64,000 nucleotides of DNA from Phlebotomus papatasi (lineage: Eukaryota > Arthropoda > Insecta > Diptera > Psychodidae). Below the pieces are notes generated by a model that searched no databases, was not told the DNA's origin, and saw only the letters and a list, made by a program, of their open reading frames with translations. The stretch spans positions 65,100,001 through 65,164,000 of the forward strand of contig NC_077222.1 in the NCBI RefSeq assembly GCF_024763615.1. The letters are read 5' to 3'. Below are positions 35,401 to 42,959 of this stretch, in pieces; positions within the stretch are counted from its first letter, which is position 1; each line of letters opens with the position of its first letter. The position numbers and the translations under genes were made by a program.

Positions 35401-36060
35401 TTGAGAATGTTTGAAAAATTTAAACTTATTTAATGGCTTAACCCTAAGAGGTATTTGTATTTAAATTCATTCATAAACATTACATTAGTTTTTGTTATTT
35501 TATTGTGTTCTAATTCAACATTTCACATGAAAAGATTAATGTGACGGCAAATGAATAAATACATGTGATTAATAATTTCACTTGGTTGGTTAAGTAAGGC
35601 GCATTGGGAAGGGCTAAGATCTCTTAATTGTTAAAAAGCTCAGTTGAAAAACTTAGAATATTGCTCAACACTCACCTTGATATTGTCTCCAAAAAAAAAT
35701 CTCATGGTTTGAATTCTTTCGACAGATTTGAACTTGTCCCACAACCAGATGTCGAAACTTCCTGACGAACTGGCAGACTTGGCCCTGGAGCGATTAGACA
35801 TTTCCCACAATTCATTCACAACGCTGCCCCAAGTTGTGTTCAAGATGCCGAAGTTGCGGCAACTCTACGCCAACAATAACTCCATCATCGAAGTGGAATC
35901 GGATGAGAAGTCCATCAAGTCGGAATCCCTGGAATTGGTGGATCTGAGAAATAATCCCTTGACGCCGCAGTGCTATGATCGTTTGCGGGCTGCCAAGTTG
36001 CATTTCCACATTGACTTATCGGAGAGAGTACAGGAGGACTGGGAGGATCTTACAATATGA
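23245..36060 (+). CDS. LRRC20: LRRC20-like leucine-rich-repeat protein with alternative first exons
   Basis: Exons: 1A 23245-23461 or 1B 30239-30302, then 32643-32786, then 35726-36060 (TGA). Both first exons end in phase 1 and both totals divide by three: 231 aa with 1A, 180 aa with 1B. The shorter form is close to the size of vertebrate LRRC20 (about 184 aa). Shared exons encode DLSECQLMQVPDAVYHLMRN, then several LRRs (LNLSHNQMSKLP, LDISHNSFTTLP, VDLRNNPLT). The LRR pattern and the DLxEC start fit LRRC20. The molecular function of this family is poorly known; LRRs usually bind proteins, and no signal peptide or membrane segment is visible. Most of the 12.8 kb span is intron with scattered MITEs. 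Confidence 0.85.
25974..26185. mobile_element. TAAAGGGGAAAATG-type MITE, about 212 bp
   Basis: The left end AAGGGGAAAATGTCCTGCC and the right end …GACCACTTTCCCCTATA are inverted. Inner parts (TTTGAATGCG and CGCATTCAAA) also pair. It belongs to the GGGGAAA-ended group found throughout the window. Confidence 0.6.
27530..27744. mobile_element. TAGGGGAAAGTGCTC-type MITE, 215 bp
   Basis: TAGGGGAAAGTGCTCTCCCT at the left is mirrored by AGGGAGAGTACTTTCCCCTA at the right. A second inverted pair (GCCTTCGAATAATGTGAATT with ATTCACATTCGAAGGC) lies inside. Confidence 0.7.
28250..28377. mobile_element. hAT-type MITE, 128 bp, with 8-bp target duplication
   Basis: The ends CAGAGGTGTGCAAAAACCG and (inverted) CAGAGGCGTACAAGAACCG are flanked by the perfect direct repeat CACTAGAG (28242-28249 and 28378-28385). 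An 8-bp duplication plus CAGAGG termini is the hallmark of hAT elements. Confidence 0.85.
28392..28548. mobile_element. Short repeat/MITE (CTAATGCCCTAGACAGACTT)
   Basis: Its left part is the uninterrupted version of the repeat that carries the MITE at 699-1016. The ends are loosely inverted (CTTACGACTCAAGTC against GACTAACTAAGTCATAAG). It lies seven bases from the hAT MITE's target duplication. Confidence 0.5.
28684..28792 (+). mobile_element. Probable truncated non-LTR retrotransposon 3' end with (AATCT)n tail
   Basis: A GC-richer island (GGGTGTAGCGGTTCCGC and its pairing partner GCAAAGAACCGCCCCC) ends in AATCTAATCTAATCTAAAAC, a short tandem tail of the kind left by some non-LTR elements. 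AAAACG on both sides may be a short target duplication. Confidence 0.4.
30020..30026 (+). promoter_or_regulatory. TATA box candidate for LRRC20 exon 1B
   Basis: TATAAAG lies 32 nt upstream of a TTCACG with A at 30052, which would give a leader of about 187 nt before the ATG at 30239. The flanks include GA-rich sequence (AAGAGAGACG). Confidence 0.35.
30239..30302 (+). CDS. LRRC20: LRRC20 exon 1B (short isoform N-terminus)
   Basis: It starts at an ATG and encodes MASQVTRVIHRCDEAQETQK plus Leu before the donor TTAG|GTTAAA, phase 1. It is too short to stand out as an ORF. It was found because its peptide aligns with the end of exon 1A and with the known LRRC20 N-terminus, and because the phase fits exon 2. 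Confidence 0.65.
30303..32642. other. LRRC20 intron before exon 2
   Basis: AT-rich with (AAAT)n-type runs at about 30885-30925 and 31053-31075. It contains the MITE at 31311-31528. No exon-like reading frame with splice sites was found. Confidence 0.5.
31311..31528. mobile_element. TAGGGGAAAGTGCGCTACC-type MITE, diverged copy
   Basis: The left end TAGGGGAAAGTGCGCTACCT and the right end TATAGCGCGTTTTCGGCTA are inverted. It is a decayed relative of the elements at 54953-55173 and 17022-17968. Confidence 0.55.
32643..32786 (+). CDS. LRRC20: LRRC20 exon 2: first LRRs
   Basis: The acceptor TTTCTTTGTAG is followed by AT, completing an Asp codon with either first exon. The exon has 144 nt, phase 1 to phase 1, and ends at the donor ATCACAG|GTTAGT. 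It encodes the DLSEC start and the repeat CDLSCNVIKKIP. Confidence 0.8.
32935..33132. mobile_element. TAGGGGAAACTGAGGCACC-type MITE, 198 bp
   Basis: TAGGGGAAACTGAGGCACCA is mirrored by TGGTGCCCCAGTTTCCCTTA, with inner CCAAACACTG and GTGTTTGG also paired. A near-identical copy lies at 56909-57124. Confidence 0.7.
33282..33460. repeat. Foldback repeat, about 180 bp
   Basis: TTTTAGCACTTACTGTTGTC at the left pairs with GAGAACAGTAAAGTGCTAAAA at the right. The longest matched inner block is TTTGTATTGGTTCTTG against CAAGAACCAATACAAA. Confidence 0.6.
33768..34800. repeat. Dimeric dispersed repeat (second copy) carrying a nested MITE
   Basis: It matches the insert at 17205-17919, starting at GCGTCCCAGCTTTGCGGAAT. 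Inside, the segment beginning GATGAAGACCGAT occurs twice (33953 and 34549), about 436 bp apart once the MITE at 34382-34540 is removed; the other copy shows a period of about 430 bp. Short frames in it are copies of each other, not genes. Confidence 0.6.
34382..34540. mobile_element. ACTGGTAAAAAT MITE, about 159 bp, inserted in the dimeric repeat
   Basis: CACTGGTAAAAATAAAAGG and the inverted …TATTTTTACCAGT bound a body full of GGATCAA/TTGATCC words. The host repeat reads GGTTCCTTACCG in its other copy and is interrupted here between GGTTC and ATTACCG, with TTC on both sides. Confidence 0.7.
35726..36060 (+). CDS. LRRC20: LRRC20 exon 3: remaining LRRs and C-terminus
   Basis: The acceptor TTCTTTCGACAG joins in phase 1 to DLNLSHNQMSKLP. 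Three further LRR-type segments follow, then an acidic C-terminus (ERVQEDWEDLTI) and TGA at 36058-36060. Confidence 0.85.
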
Positions 36061-36780
36061 TTTCAGTCCGTGTCCATTGTCTGGATACAGTCTGCAGTCG
36101 AGGGAATAACTGGATGGATGTTCCAGTCCCAGGATCACCATTTAATCTCTTAGCAATTAGGATCGACGATATTTGCTGTATCTTTTTTTTTATACCAAAC
36201 ACAGTGAGAATGTGTTATTTTCTGTACTTAAGGCGCAATTATACTGTAGATTATGCCAAAAAGATTATCTCTCTCGAGCCACGGAGGATTCCGTCCTCTC
36301 GAAATCTAGTCTGATTAGTCCAAGGAAATGTGACTCTGATGTATGACTTTTTTATAATAATTCTTGTTTTCTGTTGTTGTCAAATGTGCGAGAATCATGT
36401 TACGACAAATTGACTGCGTGGAAATAATATCAGACGCTATGATTGTAGTTAAAAAAAAAGCTAGGGTAGTGGACCCCCTTAGGGTCATAGCCCCATTTAA
36501 TGCCACCTTGAATTGGTTTTATCTTTCAATATTGCGACATTTGAGATTTACAAAATCAAAGCAATTAATCAGTATTTTGTATTGAAATGCTCCGTATTAT
36601 TTAAGTGGCAATAAGTGGTGCCACTACCCTACTTCTTACGTATAATGTTGTGTATTCAATCTAACCCATAGTTGATAAGAAAAATGTGATTTTTTTCACA
36701 GTGTCTTTTCACTTTAAAATGTTTGTGTATTTCTCAAATTCAAGTAACATTTGTTTGTTCTTTTTCTCATATAAGAGAAT
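36061..36780 (+). other. LRRC20 3' flank / probable 3'UTR
   Basis: It contains the TAGGGTAGTGG MITE at 36462-36631. Candidate poly(A) signals AATAAA follow at 36778 and 36807. If the first is used, the MITE is part of the mature 3'UTR. Confidence 0.35.
36462..36631. mobile_element. TAGGGTAGTGG-type MITE, 170 bp
   Basis: The left end TAGGGTAGTGGACCCCC and the right end GGTGCCACTACCCTA are inverted. A further inner pair (ATGCCACCTT and AAGTGGCAAT) is visible. Confidence 0.6.
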
Positions 36781-38000
36781 AAAAAAAAGGAAGATGATTG
36801 ATAGGAAAAATAAATCTGTGATTTCATTGCAAATCATTTTATGAATACTTCTCCAATGCTGTATTATGCAAAATCTTTTATTTTATGACACATTTTATGC
36901 GTCACATGTTTTATGCGAGAAAGCAAAAAAGTGTTCTTAAACTGAAGAAAAAAAATATAGAGAACAAGAAGAGCGATGAAATTGAATCTTTGACTTGATT
37001 TAACATTAAATATACTCACAGTAATCTTATCTTATTACACTGAAATGTAGCTCATGCATAACACCTTTGTGTTTAACTATGTCTAATCTTGATAGGCAAA
37101 TTGATTGAAAAATATAATAAAATTTATAACAGAGTAATAAAAAGTGATTCTTTTTTTCTTTGTCCTAATTTAAATACAAAAAAAAAAACGAAAGTGATTG
37201 AAAAAAAGAAAGATAAAATTCAATTAATTGTTGAATAGAAAATTTGTTGAAAAATTATGCGGAAGAAAAATTTACAATTTCAATAAAGTAATCATATTTA
37301 TGTAATTGTCTCTAATGTGGTGTATTAACACTCTTTTTTTCTGGTAAATTTTTTAATTTAAATCCCTTTCTTCACTCATTAGTATAACTTACAGCATTAT
37401 GACATTTAATTTGCCTAATTGTGTTTTTTTTTAATGTATACTCAAATAGAAATTATGCTGTATATGCAAGTATTTTGTTATTTCTGTATCTATATTACTT
37501 CATGTGGAAATATATATCAATTTTCTTATACTCCGTTGAATAACGTTTCAATTAAAATTTCCCATTATTCACGCCGTAACGATTCTTCTATATAGTTTTC
37601 CATTTGGTTTTTTTTTATTTTTCATCATCTCCCGTCCTATTGCACTTCAAAGTGATTTCAATATTGTATATTTTTGTAACTCCATTTCTAAACACTAACA
37701 TTATATTTTATTGTTTATAGTTTTGTTTCATCTCAAATCATCAATGCAAAATACTGCATCATTCCATCTCAATATTTCTTATTTTTTATTCAATTTTTTT
37801 GTAATTTAAAACATCTTTTTATCTTACACGAAAAAATTCGGGACCTCCACACTTCACTGAAGTCTTATTCTTTTATTTCTTCTCAAGTAGAGAAAAATGT
37901 AGAAATAAAAAAAAGAAATTAGTAAATATTAACATGGTTGTCATTCAAACAATTTAATTTATTCATAATGTTTTTGTAAATAAAGACGAAGTATTTATTT
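36781..38000. other. AT-rich intergenic DNA
   Basis: No gene. Many A/T homopolymers and several AATAAA words on both strands. Nothing else recognised. Confidence 0.45.
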
Positions 38001-38249
38001 CACTGAGAGAAATCCGAAAGAGTTTAAATAATATTCCGAAAATGTTTATTTTTTGTTTATATGATCCGAAATCGGTGTAAATATTATGCTTTTTAGGTGT
38101 ATTAGGGGTTAAAGTTACCCTTTTTCACGCTAATTTTACCCTTAAAAGGTTTAAAATTAACATTAAAAAATGTTGATATATTTTTACACCTAAAAAGTGT
38201 TAAAGTTGTGAGGAAAAAAAGTTAATCGCACCCCCGTTTTTTTCTCAGT
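38001..38249. mobile_element. MITE of the CACTGAGAGAAATCC family, 249 bp
   Basis: It starts CACTGAGAGAAATCCGAAAG and ends GCACCCCCGTTTTTTTCTCAGT. It is opposite in orientation to the copy at 21759-22023 and preserves the site interrupted in the nested cluster at 12724. Confidence 0.7.
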
Positions 38250-38708
38250 ATTTGACTACACAGACTACCCCTAAAAAAAGGTAGCGTTAACTTAGGCCTT
38301 ATTTAGACTGAGATTAAACGATTTAAATTTAAATCTACGTTCCGGTGTTAGTAGAAACAGTTTTTTTTTCAAGTTAATAGAATTCAGATTTGCTTTTGAG
38401 ATTTCGACCCTTGGTAATGGTGTTTGTCAGCGAGTCGAAAGCCCTGCAGAATTTCCGAATTCTTATCAATCGCTTATGATCTTCATGAGGGGAATTTTAA
38501 GATGAATTTATGACTCAATGAAGGAATCAGTGGAGAGTACCCTTTCCAGACAATCTAAATAAACTAATAAGCCATTTATGATCATGCAAAAAATGTCTAA
38601 AATAAGAATGCCAACAGACCAATTTACTTGAGTTAGTTCCTTGTTTCACAAATGTGTGAACGCTATTTTGTGCTTCTTTACTTTAAAGAAAATAGCACAA
38701 GCAATTAA

Positions 38709-39569
38709 CCCTTTAAGGACGAGACAGTTTTCGCGGACCGAAAATCAGCAATAGAAATTAAACCCATAAACAAAACCAGTATTCGTGTATTTTTTACCTC
38801 TACGAACGATAGGGACAAAAATAGCCTAAAAATTTAAGTAATTTTTCTGACAATACTAATGAATGATAATTTTCAATCTAATGAAAAATATTATGTTTGA
38901 GTATTGTAGTTTCTTTTCCCAAAAAGGTTTTGCTTAAAAAAATTGGAAGAATAAAAAATATTTTTTGAATAATAAGAAACACGGATTTGACCTAGATCCT
39001 TCTCCTCCTTTATTACTCGGACAACGTTTCGGAGCTTGTTGGCCCCTTCCTCAGGTCTACAATGTATAACATTTAACAGGATAAAATATAATTAACAATT
39101 TCTTCCAACATTTTTCTAACAACTTTTCTCTTACAAGCAAAAGAAAAGTTGTTAGAAAAATGTTGGAAGAAATTGTTAATTATATTTTATCCTGTTAAAT
39201 GTTATACATTGTAGACCTGAGGAAGGGGCCAACAAGCTCCGAAACGTTGTCCGAGTAATAAAGGAGGAGAAGGATCTAGGTCAAATCCGTGTTTCTTATT
39301 ATTCAAAAAATTAATCTACTGACCGATCATCTAATAAGAATAAAAAATATTTAAAATAAATTTTCATTATGAGAATTTAAAAATTCCTCATTTTTGAAAT
39401 TTAAAACTTACTATATAGCAAATAGCTGGAGACTTCCAAAATATATCCTAGAATCCTTCAACCTTCTACTTTGCAATTACGCACAAACATGAAGAAAAAG
39501 TAACTTTAGGCAGACAGAAAAAAGTTATTTTCTTTATGGGACACCGGTGTTCCAATCGTCCTTAAAGGG
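38709..39569. mobile_element. piggyBac-like MITE (CCCTTTAAGGACGA ends) containing a perfect palindrome
   Basis: The left end CCCTTTAAGGACGAGAC is preceded by TTAA. The right end …ATCGTCCTTAAAGGG is followed by TAAA, one mismatch from TTAA. TTAA targets with CCCTTTAAGG-type ends suggest a piggyBac relative, by inference. No transposase. The 350-bp palindrome at 38961-39310 lies inside. Confidence 0.45.
38961..39310. repeat. Perfect palindrome: 169-bp arms, 12-bp spacer
   Basis: Left arm 38961-39129 and right arm 39142-39310 are exact reverse complements by direct reading; the spacer is CTTACAAGCAAA. Each arm contains CTGAGGAAGGGGCC … CTCCGAAACGTTG, which resembles the hammerhead-like core common in Penelope-like retroelements, followed by AATAAAGGAGGAGAAGG. 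No protein is encoded. Confidence 0.85.
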
Positions 39570-39617
39570 TAAAAAAGACTAAAATTTTGTAAATTATTTC
39601 TACTAACAAAATTTAAC

Positions 39618-39801
39618 TAGGGGGAAGTGGTGCACCTTTAAAATTGGAATTTTTCTCCTATGTTTAAATGGATCTGAGCCATATCATAATGTAATTTAGC
39701 TTCTCAATCTGTTTGTGCAACTAAATTATATCACGATAAGGATTAATTTTATTTAAAAATAGGTGAAAAACTCTATTTCAAACGTGCCTCACTTTCTCCT
39801 A
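39618..39801. mobile_element. TAGGGGGAAGTGGTGCACC-type MITE, about 184 bp
   Basis: The left end TAGGGGGAAGTGGTGCACCT is mirrored, with mismatches, by ACGTGCCTCACTTTCTCCTA. It belongs to the TAGGGGAAA-ended group. Confidence 0.5.
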
Positions 39802-39954
39802 CTTATTTTATCTCAAAATTTTTAAAATTTTCTTTCTAAATACAGTATTATCTTAAAATCGCAAAAAATGAGTTAGCTCTTTCTAATTTCCAAAGCGCGA
39901 TATAGTTTTGTTAAACAAGTTATACATTTTTTAAACTTGACCCATTAGGGACAA

Positions 39955-40258
39955 TCGTGAGGATCGCAGTGGCGCAATAGACAAGACCGTTGGATCTTGG
40001 GCGGATCGATCCCTGGCTTGACTCATAGAGTGTTGTGAGTTCGAGTTCCGTCGCCCGGTGAAAAGATCTGAATGTCTAGAAAAAGACATTTTCACTGTGA
40101 TATAACGTAATAAAAATGCACCGCCTTTGCCCAAAAAACTCCGGGAACATGGAAGAAGCATCCACATTACCGGGAAGGCGCTCTTGGGCGATCTACGAAA
40201 AGCAGATTCTTCCAACACGGGATATACAACAAATGATTGAATTGTAATAAGTATAAAA
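39955..40258 (+). mobile_element. tRNA-derived SINE
   Basis: The head has an A-box-like GCAGTGGCGCAATAGAC (about 39968) and a B box GAGTTCGAGTTCC (40038-40050). A tRNA-unrelated body and an A/T-rich end (AATTGTAATAAGTATAAAAAGG) follow. The A-B spacing (about 70 nt) is longer than in a tRNA. A minus-strand 95-codon ORF over it is a by-product. Confidence 0.55.
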
Positions 40259-42066
40259 AGGTAATCATATACTATATTAAACGTAAATTAGACGATTTTG
40301 GATGATTTATTACCGCATAATTGATATCTAAATTTTTGCTGGAAAATGATTTTTAGTTGTTTCAGTCCTTCAATGATCTAGGGCAATTGAACTTTACATC
40401 TTAGGAAAAGATATAATAAAAATCATTTGGATGCTCTTTACTCATTATACGTAAAATTCTAGTAAAGGGGATGCCGGGGATAAACAGGGCTAATTTGGAA
40501 TAAAGACCTTTTCCATTGATTATCGAAATTAATGGGATTACACCAATACACAATCCTAAACGACATTAAGATGTATATGTACATGTCTTCACTTAAAGAA
40601 TGGATATCCTCAATTTTATTGTTTTGATTCTACAATCTTATCTAAGGTCTCTGTTACGAAGACTGAAAGGATTTGAAAGATGATATTGTTCCCGAGAAAG
40701 TACTTTACCCTGCGTTGATGCTCTTTATAGTCAGAAATATCAAATTATACCAGAAAAAACTGCGTCCTGCATCCTGAACCATAATCCTGAACTATAACAG
40801 TTCAATAACAGTATAACAGTTTAAACTATAACAGTTTAAATATTTTTTCTCTTCCGAGATAGCCCATTTATTTTCTAAGCTCCATCGAATCGTTTTATAA
40901 AATTCAATAATTCTGGATGTACTATGGTCCATATAAAATTCTGAAACAATTTTTTGTCTCTTTGGAATTATGTCTCAAAGTCCAAGCACGAAAAACTGTC
41001 CCAAAAATCCCTTGTCCCCCGTATACATTATTCTAATGGGTCATAAACGCTTTGTGATTAAGACGCGTCACTGAAGATTATAGAAATGTTAAAGGTGCCG
41101 CTATCTAGAAAATTTCAAAAAATTAAATCGAATAATTTGGAACTACAAATATTTTTAGTTTATGAAAAAAAAATCTCTATTTTATTGGAATGCTTTTAGG
41201 CCTGAATTATTTCATTCAAGGTTCTTGAATAACGATACCTTTTACGATCGTTATGATCTTCAATGACTCTACTTAATGCCACAGACCTTTAAGTTTAAAT
41301 TATTGATTTTTTGAGCGTGACCCTAATAATTTAAAACCAAAACTGACTCTTCTTATAATTTACGTCACTTGATCATAAAAATTAAAAAAAAACCAAGTTA
41401 ATTAAATAAACGAACTTCAGCAAAGTGTAGTTAATCCCGAATTTTTCTATAAATCCTGTAAGATTTGTTTTTTTGCATTTACATATACATATCTAACCAC
41501 TACAAATTTATCAATTCATAGCCTAATAAATTTTCTAACATTTACAATTAAACATTTTTTTATATAACTGCCAGCAGTTGTTCAGATAAATTTTTCCTCG
41601 TTTTTCTTCAACGCGTGAGACCACACGAATGTGCCGAAAGTTATGCAGAAAGCACCATTTTACAGTTCAGAAAAGAAATATTACACCTCCCTTTCGCTAT
41701 TATGTTGGCCCAAATTGCAAACAATTTCCCATTTTGTGCTCCTGACAACGGTCATAATTCTTCTAGGAGATTATTGCACAAGTTTTCATTATTTTTCCAT
41801 TACCAAAACTTTTCACCTCATACAAAATTCTGTATGTGAACTGTTGCACCAGATTATTTAAAGTTTGTGAAAAAAAATTCGGGAAATTTAATGTGACAAT
41901 AATTTGTCAATGTCCAGAGAAGTTTAAATTAAAAATTATACTTTGGCTGCTACGGGTCATTGGAAGTAATTTCAGGTAATTCAGAAAATAATACAAAAGG
42001 AAATGTCGGTTACAGAGCAAAAATCTAGGACAATCAGTGCACAAAATCTTATCCAGTAGAAAATTA
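40259..42066. other. Intergenic DNA downstream of LRRC20 and GARNL3 (convergent genes)
   Basis: No gene recognised. Overlapping 74-76 codon frames near 41615-41861 look random. AACAGTTTAAACTATAACAG forms a small local repeat near 40810. The right part should contain the GARNL3 3'UTR, since that gene reads leftwards. Confidence 0.4.
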
Positions 42067-42959
42067 TTATGAGACACCCTCATCCGCTGCTGTTATTTCT
42101 TCACTCTCGGCAGTGTGATCTTCTGGGATTTTTTGGACCTTGGGCATCTTCAAATTCTGTGGATGGTATGACTGAGAATGATGAGGTCCAGTAAGATTAG
42201 CTATTGGTATTCTATAGATTCTCAGGGGTTTCTGCTTTTCAATTCCTTCTGCATCACCTTTAAAGCTCTTAGAAAGCTTTCGACTGTTTGGTGATCCAGG
42301 AGAGTCAGTGGTAATACTCTTGGGTGAATTGGGAGGTACTGAAGGTTCTACCAGAGCTTTATGAGGTGCAAATTCAGCTGCACTTGCAGTTTCTCCACAG
42401 GAATTGCTTTTAGAAATCTGCCTTTTACAAGAGTCATCCATTTCTCTAGTGCGCTCCTTACCCTGAAGAGATCGTGCCCGATGAATAGAAGGTAGGTCTT
42501 CACTAGGACATACTAGCAACCTATTGAGATCATCCTTGGCATTGATTGGAACATTGTCCACTATTTCAATTCTCTGATTCTCCTCAATCCTCTCAATTTG
42601 ATTCTTAATCTCCAGAATTCTCTCTGATGAAATATCCCCAATTCTCGGTGAATGCTTTACCTGATCCTTGGGGCTCTCTGACTCGTTTTCCAAGCCCTTG
42701 ATGCGATTGTCCTTTGGAATGAATTCAGGTGCTGTGGTGGCAAAAAATATGTCCTTTTTACTCGTGATCAATTGCAATTCTGCCATAGAAACCATGTGTA
42801 CGAGATTTCCATTCACGAGTAATCTGATTTCCATGGAATCATTCGTGAAGGCTATAACATAGGGAAAGGCGCAAATCACGGATGTGGGTGAAGAGTTCCA
42901 ATGAAAGTCAAATTCTGTACTTGAACCTTCATCATCGAGCTTCTGAAAATGGCAGGTAT
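42067..42959 (-). CDS. GARNL3: GARNL3 last exon: end of CNH domain and C-terminal tail
   Basis: The acceptor CTTTTTCAG|AT completes a His codon. It encodes CAFPYVIAFTNDSMEIRLLV and the last CNH strands, a Ser/Pro/Glu-rich variable stretch, IYRIPIANLTG, and an acidic C-terminus ending DEGVS before two consecutive TAA codons. Confidence 0.88.

Noticed and set aside
39183..39270. Active hammerhead ribozyme in the palindrome arm
   Set aside because: CTGAGGA and GAAAC cores and a short stem II are present, but the sequences flanking the core do not pair as stem I. I treat it as a family motif only.
41615..41861. Two overlapping 74-76 codon frames downstream of GARNL3
   Set aside because: No domain, no supporting splice or start signals, different frames of the same AT-rich DNA.
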